In this document: positions 1 to 4,891 of the stretch, in pieces | Numbering within the stretch: the stretch's first letter is position 1 | How the letters are laid out: each line of letters opens with the position of its first letter | IMG/VR virus record: IMGVR_UViG_3300044796_000046 | Location: 1-24,852 of that record | Direction: 5' to 3' (one strand) | DNA from: a virus | Length of the DNA stretch: 24,852 bases | Position numbers and translations under genes: made by a program | The notes under the pieces: model-generated | Told to the model about the DNA's origin: nothing | Seen by the model: the letters and a program-made list of their open reading frames with translations, nothing else | Database searches by the model: none

Positions 1-68
1 ATACCCACACCCATCCCCATGCCCACACCAATACCCATTCCCACACCCATCCCCATTCCCTTTAGCTT

Positions 69-72
<4 letters not shown>
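1..72 (-). CDS. Glycine-rich repeat protein, second tandem copy (partial, runs off left edge)
   Basis: The ATG at 72..70 overlaps the TGA of the preceding gene (ATGA), so translation is probably coupled to it. The 24 visible codons begin MKAKGNGDG and continue as Gly-X dipeptides. The first 25 nt (48-72) are identical to the first 25 nt of the upstream paralogue (311-335), which marks this as a tandem duplicate. There is no clear SD of its own, as expected for a coupled start. The 3' end lies outside the window. Function unknown. The opposite strand reads as a Pro-rich ORF, but only this strand has the start/stop chain. Confidence 0.5.
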
Positions 73-331
<259 letters not shown>

Positions 332-335
<4 letters not shown>

Positions 336-367
336 GGGGGCTCCTCTGATACATGTGTATCAGTCAT
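332..367 (-). CDS. Candidate 11-aa coupled leader ORF (MTDTHVSEEPP)
   Basis: The ATG at 367..365 overlaps the TGA of the 333-aa gene (ATGA), and its own TGA overlaps the ATG of the Gly-rich gene (ATGA). An AAGAGG SD-like stretch lies about 7 nt upstream. The dyad at 346-363 is read through as DTHVS. It could be a leader peptide passing ribosomes from the 333-aa gene to the Gly-rich gene. It could also be only a by-product of the dyad, the SD and two overlapping codons. Without conservation data this stays a candidate. Confidence 0.35.
346..363. repeat. Dyad repeat copy 1, CTGATAC-ATGT-GTATCAG
   Basis: Seven-bp perfect arms around a 4-nt centre. It ends 10 nt before the ATG of the Gly-rich gene on the minus strand, with that gene's AGGAG in between. 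One of seven copies, all in the leftward block. Confidence 0.8.
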
Positions 368-1365
368 TTTAGTACCTCTTTGTCTTTGTTTATATTCAGC
401 CCATCTATTAACCCCTTAAATGCCACACTACGTTCTGATACAAATGTATCAGCTTCCTGCCGTACGGGTTCTAGCGCCGCCCATTTCTTTTTCCTGCCAC
501 GTTTCTTTTTCATTCCCATGACTTTCATATCTGCCGGCCACCCCGCAAGAATCGCGTTATTTCTGCCCGCGCTTATCCTGCTAGATATGGCACGCTTGGC
601 AAGGGCTGCATCCTGCTTAGTTTTAGTGGCTGTTATGTCTGCATCCTGTTGTGCTGCCAGTGCCTTCTCAGCTTGCGTTAAGGGTGCTCTCTGCACCACA
701 TCAGATGGCTCCAGCACAAACCTAGGCAGTTTCTTTTTAACGAGCGTGAGCTCTTTATACGTGGCGCGGGCTGTGTCCACGGCATTTATGCTTACAAGCG
801 CCAGCCATTCATCGATTGGCACAAACACGCCACTACGCAGGCTTTCTGACCAGTTCCTAAATAATCCCGCAGTAGCTCTCAGGCTGTTATATGCCCCCGT
901 CTTGCGCGTTAGTTCCAGAGACATTTCAACTTTAAGGATAGTATCCCACACTGTGTTTAAGTACAGGTTAACAGCGGGTTCATTCCATTGGGAGTTCTTA
1001 GTACTCACATACCGCTTCACTACTCGCAAGTCAGTGAGAGCTTTCTTTAAGCGTTTATCCCATTGCTTAGCCCACATTTCCCTAGTGTTTAGTGTCGCCT
1101 TTTCCTTTAATACCACTCTTGATAGGTCGAGGCGAGCTTTATTTCCCGCAGTTTTATCTGCTAAATAAATATTTAATGCTTGGTTTGGGGTTATCCCGCG
1201 TGTTGGTTTACGTCCGCAGGTGTTGCAAACCGGGTTTTCTTTGTATTCTAATTTGCGTACGCGCTCTTTGTTTTTATTAATAACAACATGAAAAACATTG
1301 CGCATAAAGCGCACTCGAGGCTTTTCTTCGCCACATACTGAGCATATCTTCTTGATTTCACTCAT
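364..1365 (-). CDS. Hypothetical protein with N-terminal zinc-finger-like Cys pairs and basic AT-hook-like stretch, 333 aa
   Basis: The start chosen is MSEIKK (1365), 8 nt after TAGGAG; a longer in-frame start at 1383 lacks an SD. C8-x2-C11 and C47-x2-C50 could together bind one zinc. The middle is Lys/Arg-rich and mainly helical. Residues about 225-285 are Ala/Gln/Lys-rich. Residues 286-294 (KKKRGRKKK) resemble an AT-hook or a nucleic-acid-binding basic patch. The dyad at 435-452 is read in frame as ADTFVS (about residues 305-310). The TGA overlaps the next start (ATGA). The Cys pairs plus basic patch suggest nucleic-acid binding; this is inference and no family is recognised. A possible promoter lies at 1426-1454. 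Confidence 0.8.
   Translation of the reverse strand: MSEIKKICSVCGEEKPRVRFMRNVFHVVINKNKERVRKLEYKENPVCNTCGRKPTRGITPNQALNIYLADKTAGNKARLDLSRVVLKEKATLNTREMWAKQWDKRLKKALTDLRVVKRYVSTKNSQWNEPAVNLYLNTVWDTILKVEMSLELTRKTGAYNSLRATAGLFRNWSESLRSGVFVPIDEWLALVSINAVDTARATYKELTLVKKKLPRFVLEPSDVVQRAPLTQAEKALAAQQDADITATKTKQDAALAKRAISSRISAGRNNAILAGWPADMKVMGMKKKRGRKKKWAALEPVRQEADTFVSERSVAFKGLIDGLNINKDKEVLK
435..452. repeat. Dyad repeat copy 2, CTGATAC-AAAT-GTATCAG
   Basis: This is the only copy clearly inside a longer coding sequence, the 3' end of the 333-aa gene. It is 67 nt before the next candidate start at 367. Confidence 0.8.
843..858. repeat. 16-nt dispersed repeat, matches 2345-2360
   Basis: TTTCTGACCAGTTCCT occurs identically here (inside the 333-aa gene, coding RNWSE) and at 2345-2360. 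Its core GACCAGTTCCT recurs at about 2796-2806, where it provides the SD of a small gene. It may be a scrap of the duplicated module described for the 33-bp repeat loci. Confidence 0.5.
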
Positions 1366-1425
1366 TGTTTTCTCTCCTAACATAAAATAATTTGGCTGCT
1401 TGGTTGTGATGTGCCCTAGACATGC

Positions 1426-1454
1426 ACTTTACAGAGTTTGATAGAAGAAAGCAA
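1426..1454 (-). promoter_or_regulatory. Possible sigma70-like promoter for the 333-aa gene (leftward)
   Basis: On the minus strand TTGCTT (1454-1449) is followed after 17 nt by TAAAGT (1431-1426). This places a start site about 50 nt before the gene's SD. Match to consensus is moderate and the region is AT-rich, so chance is a real alternative. Confidence 0.35.
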
Positions 1455-1457
1455 CCT

Positions 1458-1486
1458 TTGAATTGAGGACTATCTTCACCTATAAA
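1458..1486 (+). promoter_or_regulatory. Possible sigma70-like promoter (rightward), divergent from the previous one
   Basis: TTGAAT (1458-1463), a 17-nt spacer, then TATAAA (1481-1486). The predicted start is near 1493 and runs into a gene-free interval that ends in a terminator-like hairpin at 1829-1864. Confidence 0.35.
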
Positions 1487-1569
1487 AAAAACTTCACCCC
1501 CACGGCATATGCCCTACTGGCGGGTTTTAACAGGCACATAGCCCTTATTACCTACACGTTTTAGAATTT

Positions 1570-1591
1570 TATATACATATATATGTATATA
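1570..1591. repeat. 22-bp perfect A/T-rich palindrome
   Basis: Two 11-nt arms (TATATACATAT and its complement) abut with no spacer, inside an A/T-dominated 120-bp stretch. Candidate cruciform, protein-binding site or DNA-unwinding element. Confidence 0.7.
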
Positions 1592-1828
1592 GTGTGTGTT
1601 TATTATTTATTGTTTTAGAAAGAAAGAAAAAAAGTTAGTTAGTATATATATATAAATTTCTAATACTAGTATATATATAGGGCCATGCTTGGCTAATGCT
1701 TAATAGGCATGCGGGTTTGCGGGGGGCTGGTGATGATAATAATGTGCTAGATGCCACCCAACTGTCCACATGAAAAAAAACGTATCTCGACCAAAACCTT
1801 GGTAAAACCCTAGGCATGCGGGTCTTGG

Positions 1829-1864
1829 GGGTGCACGGGCCTAGAGCCTCGATGCACCCTTTTT
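1829..1864 (+). terminator. Rightward rho-independent terminator-like hairpin with no gene before it
   Basis: GGGTGCA (1829-1835) pairs with TGCACCC (1853-1859). The loop can pair further (GGC/GCC), and TTTTT follows at 1860-1864. On the minus strand no T run follows the stem, so it would act on rightward transcripts. All neighbouring genes run leftward. Confidence 0.5.
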
Positions 1865-1881
1865 GTAACGCTTTGATACAT

Positions 1882-2178
1882 TTATGCTCTTACGTCACCT
1901 GCTCTACGGAAAGCGTCGGCAAGCGGTGTTGGCTTATGTTGCTTGGCTTCCATTTTGTTTGCCGCGTCCAGTAGGTCTAGCTCTATGGCCCAGTACAGCG
2001 ATTGGGTTATGAGGTCTGTGGCGGACAGGCGTGCGGTCTGTGCTACTTCGGCGGCAACGCGTAAATGCTTGCGGTGTTCGTAGGGATGGTCAAGCATGGG
2101 TAGGATTACGGAGAGGTCTTCTTTTAAGTGTGCTGGAAGGCCTTTGTTTTCTTTGATGAATTTGATTGTGTTGTTCAT
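1882..2178 (-). CDS. Hypothetical protein, 98 aa
   Basis: Starts MNNTIKFIKENKG with AAGGAG 7 nt upstream. Dyad copy 3 lies 36 nt before the start. The sequence is predominantly helical and mixed-charge, with His-containing basic stretches, and has no Cys motif, membrane segment or recognisable enzyme motif. It lies downstream of the 33-bp repeat locus in the leftward block and is followed by the gene-free interval. Coding is supported by SD, length and normal composition. No family recognised. Confidence 0.75.
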   Translation of the reverse strand: MNNTIKFIKENKGLPAHLKEDLSVILPMLDHPYEHRKHLRVAAEVAQTARLSATDLITQSLYWAIELDLLDAANKMEAKQHKPTPLADAFRRAGDVRA

Positions 2179-2202
2179 GATGTTGCTCCTTGTTGTCGTT
2201 GA

Positions 2203-2388
2203 TTAAGTCGTTGGCTGATACATTTGTATCAGCTTTGTTTCACTTTCCAAACACCCTTGCTCACGCCGGTGTTCACTTTCCAAACACCCTTGCTCACGCC
2301 GGTGTTCACTTTCCAAACACCCTTGCTCACGCCGGTGTTCATATTTTCTGACCAGTTCCTTGGTTCCTGATACAAATGTATCAGCCAT
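2203..2388 (-). CDS. Candidate small protein made of three 11-residue repeats (EHRREQGCLES)
   Basis: Reads MADTFVSGTKELV, then three EHRREQGCLES units encoded by the 33-bp tandem repeat, then a tail through dyad copy 3. The same peptide frame is used in the better-supported gene at 2622-2795, which favours this frame. There is no good SD before the ATG, which sits at the edge of dyad copy 4. A competing ORF in another frame (2229-2342, 37 aa, starting MNTGVSKGVWKV) has AAGGAA 13 nt upstream and its ATG 24 nt after the dyad. One or neither may be translated; the region could be a decayed copy of the 2622-2837 module. Confidence 0.3.
   Translation of the reverse strand: MADTFVSGTKELVRKYEHRREQGCLESEHRREQGCLESEHRREQGCLESETKLIQMYQPTT
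2215..2232. repeat. Dyad repeat copy 3, CTGATAC-ATTT-GTATCAG
   Basis: Perfect 7-bp arms. Located 36 nt upstream of the 98-aa gene (1882-2178) on the minus strand. Confidence 0.85.
2241..2341. repeat. 33-bp tandem repeat, three identical copies
   Basis: Copies start at 2241, 2274 and 2307 with a strict 33-bp period and no visible divergence. The unit runs from CACTTTCCAAAC to CGCCGGTGTT. The period is a multiple of three, so every frame stays open across it. The same unit recurs at 2731-2787. Absence of variation between copies indicates recent expansion or active homogenisation. Confidence 0.95.
2345..2360. repeat. 16-nt dispersed repeat, second copy
   Basis: Identical to 843-858. It lies between dyad copy 4 and the 33-bp repeats. 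On the minus strand it holds AAGGAACTGGTC, the same SD-plus-spacer used at 2796-2806. Confidence 0.5.
2367..2384. repeat. Dyad repeat copy 4, CTGATAC-AAAT-GTATCAG
   Basis: Perfect arms. It stands 24 nt before an ATG at 2342 on the minus strand, the same distance as copy 5 from its gene, which supports duplication of a whole dyad-SD-repeat module. Confidence 0.85.
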
Positions 2389-2436
2389 GCTCGGGATAGA
2401 ATCCCGCCGGCGGTGCGTAGAGCGTCCTTGGCGCTG

Positions 2437-2619
2437 TTAGTGGGGTTGAATGAATGGATGGATACGTTTGCGCTTGTAGACGGGCACAGGCGCGATTGTG
2501 GTGGGTTTGAAGGCGGCTTCAGCTTCAGCCAGGTATGGCGAGCGGAAGGGATGGTGGTGCGGTGCAGCATGAAGATTTGTTTCAAGTGTCCAGTATTTTG
2601 TGTATGGCTTGGTGTTCAT
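2437..2619 (-). CDS. Hypothetical basic protein, 60 aa
   Basis: Starts MNTKPYTKYW with AGAGGA about 8 nt upstream; that SD overlaps the stop of the preceding gene (2622-2795), an operon-style junction. The protein is rich in His, Pro, Lys and Arg (AAPHHHPF, then VYKRKRIHPF) and has no Cys or membrane segment. An ORF on the opposite strand covers the same DNA but lacks a comparable start signal. Function unknown; the basic C-terminal half could contact nucleic acid, which is a guess. Confidence 0.6.
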   Translation of the reverse strand: MNTKPYTKYWTLETNLHAAPHHHPFRSPYLAEAEAAFKPTTIAPVPVYKRKRIHPFIQPH

Positions 2620-2621
2620 GG

Positions 2622-2795
2622 TTAAAATCCTCTGATTAGTGCATCGATTGTTAGGGCGATTAAGCCCACGATTGAGATTGTCCAGACTAGCTTGTCACCT
2701 ATGCTGTACGGTTCGTTTGGTTCATTTCTGAACCCTTGCTCACGCCGGTGTTCACTTTCCAAACACCCTTGCTCACGCCGGTGTTCATTTCCCAT
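2622..2795 (-). CDS. Small single-pass membrane protein with 11-residue repeats, 57 aa
   Basis: The start MGNEHRREQG was chosen because AAGGAA lies 6 nt before it; a longer upstream extension would read through dyad copy 5. Residues 4-21 are 1.7 units of the EHRREQGCLES repeat. A linker rich in Asn, Glu and Pro follows, then a hydrophobic helix (about residues 36-53, KLVWTISIVGLIALTIDALI) ending in RGF. The layout is a charged repetitive N-terminal segment on a C-terminal anchor. Its stop overlaps the SD of the next gene. Small anchored phage proteins often act on host membranes or exclusion, but nothing specific is shown here. Confidence 0.65.
   Translation of the reverse strand: MGNEHRREQGCLESEHRREQGFRNEPNEPYSIGDKLVWTISIVGLIALTIDALIRGF
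2731..2787. repeat. 33-bp repeat, second locus (about 1.7 copies)
   Basis: One full and one 5'-truncated copy of the unit found at 2241-2341. Both loci lie immediately downstream (minus sense) of a dyad and an AAGGAACTGGTC box. Confidence 0.9.
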
Positions 2796-2808
2796 GACCA
2801 GTTCCTTA

Positions 2809-3009
2809 TTAACGTTGGGCTGATACATTTGTATCAGCCGTATTGCAGACAGATTCCCGCGCAATCAATCGTTTACCTAGGGCTTGGTTGCCTGTTGGTA
2901 TGAATTGAGGCGCATCTAGGCAGTAGTCTTTGACGCCTGTTTCCTGCCCGTAATCTGGGCGTATTCCCTTTTCTTTGTATCCTTGCCGGATGTAGTTAGG
3001 TCTATACAC
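2809..3009 (-). CDS. Hypothetical protein, 66 aa, GTG start
   Basis: The GTG at 3009..3007 has GGAGG about 4 nt upstream, and it overlaps the end of the preceding gene (GTGTATAG), so the two are probably coupled. The protein begins (M)YRPNYIRQGYKEKG, contains two Cys and is basic. It ends ADTNVSAQR, where ADTNVS is encoded by dyad copy 5. No domain recognised. Confidence 0.6.
   Translation of the reverse strand: MYRPNYIRQGYKEKGIRPDYGQETGVKDYCLDAPQFIPTGNQALGKRLIARESVCNTADTNVSAQR
2820..2837. repeat. Dyad repeat copy 5, CTGATAC-ATTT-GTATCAG
   Basis: Perfect arms, 24 nt upstream of the membrane-protein start at 2795. It also forms the last codons of the 66-aa gene. Confidence 0.85.
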
Positions 3010-3181
3010 GAAGCCTCCATTTAGGTTGTTGAGATTGGATGTGCTGGTTTATTGTCGTGGGTACTGTGATTGTGCCCATCAGCCCCATTATTTCAGAGCG
3101 CACAGATTGGAGCGCCGTACTAAGCGCGGTTTCTTTGTCTTTCAGGGCAGTGTATTTATCCCAATTAGTTAGGTTGCTCAT
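3002..3181 (-). CDS. Hypothetical protein, 59 aa
   Basis: Starts MSNLTNWDKYTALKD with a near-ideal GGAGGT 7 nt upstream, and dyad copy 6 is 21 nt before the ATG. An upstream in-frame ATG inside the dyad (MYQH...) was rejected because it would place the SD within the gene. The N-terminal 40 residues look helical with heptad-like hydrophobics, and the C-terminus is basic (QQPKWRLRV). Its stop overlaps the GTG start of the 66-aa gene. Confidence 0.7.
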   Translation of the reverse strand: MSNLTNWDKYTALKDKETALSTALQSVRSEIMGLMGTITVPTTINQHIQSQQPKWRLRV

Positions 3182-3202
3182 GGTAATCACCTCCAGGTTG
3201 TG

Positions 3203-3221
3203 CTGATACACGATGTATCAG
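3203..3221. repeat. Dyad repeat copy 6, 5-nt centre
   Basis: CTGATAC-ACGAT-GTATCAG. The arms are unchanged but the centre is one base longer than in copies 1-5. It is 21 nt before the start at 3181. Confidence 0.85.
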
Positions 3222-3251
3222 CGGTTTGTTAAGGTGTGACGCTTTGGTATT

Positions 3252-3340
3252 GTGATGGGGTTATGCTTAACTATAACTTTGAGGTTATGCTGTGCTGATG
3301 AGCCATAATTGTTGGGTTATAATTAGCTTCGCCCCATCAC
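3252..3340. repeat. Long-range inverted repeat GTGATGGGG / CCCCATCAC in an intergenic gap
   Basis: Nine-bp perfect arms at 3252-3260 and 3332-3340 enclose 71 nt with several GGTTAT-type words. The pair lies between the stop of the 141-aa gene and dyad copy 6, so it would be in the leftward transcript. It could be a structured leader or a processing element; no T run follows either arm. Confidence 0.4.
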
Positions 3341-3362
3341 GCTGCCGAGTAACGCTGTAAAA

Positions 3363-3788
3363 CTATTTCCAGTCACGCAGGAACTTAGCTTTTTCGGCTT
3401 TACTCATACCAAGATTATTCACGTACTTAAGCGCCAGTGCCACTTTGTCTTTTTCTACCTGCGTAGCATTGCTACTCTTACCTTCTAGCGGCTTAGCGAT
3501 GATCCGGCGCCACTGTTGATACGCAGATATGTCACGCAATTTAGAATCATACTTGTCAGGACTGCCTTTCCAAAACCGGGGGGTAATTGTTGTACTATCG
3601 GCAAACTCTGCATAGCACTCGTATTGGGCTTTGAAGTCTTCTACCCAAACGAGTAGACAATCACGACCTACAGTTTTACCCGCAATATTGCTATCCCAAT
3701 GGTTATCCCCTTCTTCAGAGCTACTTAACATTTTCCGTAAAAAAGGCGAAAAAGCTTTAGCTTCTTTAACTGATAGTGCTTTTTTCAT
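3363..3788 (-). CDS. Hypothetical protein, 141 aa, first gene of the leftward block
   Basis: The start MKKALSVKEAKAF was chosen for the TAGGGG-type SD upstream and because dyad copy 7 lies 23 nt before it; a longer in-frame start at 3836 would run through the dyad. The protein has an acidic N-terminal half with Trp-containing segments (HWDSN, VWVEDF) and a Lys-rich helical C-terminal half ending KFLRDWK. There are two Cys without pairing, and no signal peptide. As the promoter-proximal gene of the leftward set it may be made early. No family recognised. Confidence 0.75.
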   Translation of the reverse strand: MKKALSVKEAKAFSPFLRKMLSSSEEGDNHWDSNIAGKTVGRDCLLVWVEDFKAQYECYAEFADSTTITPRFWKGSPDKYDSKLRDISAYQQWRRIIAKPLEGKSSNATQVEKDKVALALKYVNNLGMSKAEKAKFLRDWK

Positions 3789-3811
3789 GATATAAACCCC
3801 TAAGTAAATTA

Positions 3812-3830
3812 CTGATACATGATGTATCAG
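3812..3830. repeat. Dyad repeat copy 7, 5-nt centre
   Basis: CTGATAC-ATGAT-GTATCAG, 23 nt before the 141-aa gene. This is the outermost copy; beyond it, to the right, no full dyad occurs in the window. Confidence 0.85.
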
Positions 3831-4070
3831 AGCCACAGAGCGATTGCCCTATGTAACCCCAATCCATAGCAACCATTATCCATAAGTGTAGTTCTGTATA
3901 CCTAGATACCTGACCCCACAGTGTACGTATAACCCCTTTTATGTGGGTGCTGTGGCATGGTGGTAAGAACAGGAATCCCCAACCACACCACATAATTGTC
4001 TAAAATATGTATAAAACTAGACTTCGTAATCCCGCACTCTTTGTCTAAAAGTTGACATCATCAACCACAC

Positions 4071-4109
4071 AAAAAAAGCCCCAGGAGTGCCAAGCACTGC
4101 AACTGGGGC
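4071..4109 (-). terminator. Strong leftward rho-independent terminator
   Basis: GCCCCAG (4078-4084) pairs with CTGGGGC (4103-4109), with an inner AGTGC/GCACT stem (4086-4090, 4094-4098). On the minus strand the stem is followed by seven T (4077-4071). No leftward gene lies to its right in the window, so it probably blocks antisense transcription entering the leftward block. It could also serve transcripts from a circular or concatemeric genome. Confidence 0.75.
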
Positions 4110-4163
4110 GAGGGGGACGGGGAGATCCCAACTACAAGGAGAAACCATTGCACAATAGCATAA

Positions 4164-4171
4164 AAGGAGGT
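4164..4171 (+). promoter_or_regulatory. Near-perfect SD (AAGGAGGT) with no ATG/GTG/TTG at usable distance
   Basis: The nearest credible codon is ATT at 4174. From there an 18-codon ORF ends at TGA 4228-4230, overlapping the terminase small-subunit start at 4223. It might be a leader ORF with a rare ATT start coupled to the terminase, or a relic. Confidence 0.3.
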
Positions 4172-4222
4172 ACATTAAAACCACTTTAACAACAACGGGA
4201 TGCGTAAGTACCCCGCAAATAC

Positions 4223-4891
4223 ATGTTTGAAGACCTGGTATCTGGTGCTATTGAGGCGGGGGCGTTCATCCCGGAGATACTGTCTTCGCCAAAAACAGGC
4301 TTCACAGCAAGCCAAAAAGTTTCCGCTTCAGATGAACTGGATGCTAAGTTCCGCACTGCGCAATGGATAAAAGAGCTAGGTGGCAGCACCGAAGAAGAAG
4401 CCCTGGAAGAAATCCGGCAACGTGAAATGATAGAAATACACCACGAAGTAGGCGATGCCTTTGCAGCCTTTACCTCCCCTGAAGCTACAGAGCAAAGCAA
4501 AAAAAATGCCGTAGCCACCTTGAAGACCCCCGCCGTGGTGCGAGAATTGGTGGGCATGCTCACTGCATACAACTGGGCCTTCGTAGAACAAGCCCAGGAA
4601 ATCAGAAGCTACCTTGTATCAGAGCTATTAAGTGAGGTTAAAGACAATAAAGATGCCAAAATACGCTTAAAGTCCATAGAACTACTCGGAAAGGTTACAG
4701 AAATTGGCTTATTTACCGAAAACATCAAGGTAGAGAAGAAAAACATGTCCGATATAGAGCTGGATGAAGAGTTAAAGCAGCGTTTAGCTCAATATGCGTC
4801 GTTTTCCAGAGCCCCAGAAGTGGTGGATGGGGAAATAATCCCCCAAATACCAGAAATTATTGTAGAAACAGAGCTAAAAGATGCTGAATAA
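4223..4891 (+). CDS. terS: Terminase small subunit (probable), 222 aa
   Basis: It would recognise the packaging site and hand DNA to the large subunit. Assignment rests on position (it overlaps the terminase large gene by 11 nt) and on a helical, acidic protein carrying the pattern LLGKVTEIGLFTEN (about residues 154-167) followed by an acidic/Lys-rich tail, as seen in podovirus-type small terminases. The start is uncertain: the ATG at 4223 has no SD, and a TAA lies five codons before it in frame, so no longer form exists. Translation may depend on the strong SD at 4164-4171. Confidence 0.7.
   Translation: MFEDLVSGAIEAGAFIPEILSSPKTGFTASQKVSASDELDAKFRTAQWIKELGGSTEEEALEEIRQREMIEIHHEVGDAFAAFTSPEATEQSKKNAVATLKTPAVVRELVGMLTAYNWAFVEQAQEIRSYLVSELLSEVKDNKDAKIRLKSIELLGKVTEIGLFTENIKVEKKNMSDIELDEELKQRLAQYASFSRAPEVVDGEIIPQIPEIIVETELKDAE

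Larger units (their letters stand above)
1384..1881. other. Gene-free AT-rich interval; possible control region or replication origin
   Basis: No ORF with a credible start is seen on either strand. It contains a possible divergent promoter pair (1426-1486), a 10-bp palindrome GGCATATGCC (1504-1513) and an almost pure A/T stretch from about 1560 to 1680 including a 22-bp perfect palindrome. It also contains a 13-nt direct repeat TAGGCATGCGGGT at 1704-1716 and 1811-1823, and a hairpin plus T run at 1829-1864. AT-rich DNA next to direct repeats and palindromes fits an origin or a regulatory hub, but neither is proven. A degenerate half of the dyad (TGATACATTT) lies near 1873-1882. Confidence 0.5.
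3831..4222. other. Gene-free switch region between leftward and rightward blocks
   Basis: No supported gene. It should hold the promoters of both blocks, but no convincing -35/-10 pair was found: TTGACA at 4052 lacks a -10 at the right distance. It contains AACCACAC-type words near 3980 and 4064, a leftward terminator (4071-4109), a G-rich tract (4105-4123) and two strong SD-like sequences (AAGGAG near 4137, AAGGAGGT 4164-4171) without normal start codons. Lying directly before the terminase genes, it is also where a packaging site might be expected; that is inference only. Confidence 0.5.

Noticed and set aside
353-1168. 271-aa plus-strand ORF
   Set aside because: Antisense of the 333-aa gene, which has a good SD and zinc-finger-like Cys pairs; the plus ORF has Cys/Ser-rich shadow composition.
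1635-1817. Minus-strand 60-aa ORF in the gene-free interval
   Set aside because: No SD, and it runs through TATATA tracts; the codons look like translated low-complexity DNA.
2413-2625. Plus-strand 70-aa ORF
   Set aside because: Lies opposite the 60-aa minus gene, which has AGAGGA at the right distance and operon-style spacing.
2241-2787. CRISPR array from the 33-bp repeats or the dyads
   Set aside because: The 33-bp copies abut with no spacers and the dyads are irregularly spaced at gene starts; no cas genes.
4052-4080. Promoter at TTGACA in the switch region
   Set aside because: No -10-like hexamer 16-18 nt downstream; the place is occupied by an A run and the terminator stem.
4200-4223. 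ATG at 4200 as terminase start
   Set aside because: Different frame; it reads into a stop and does not join the small-subunit protein.
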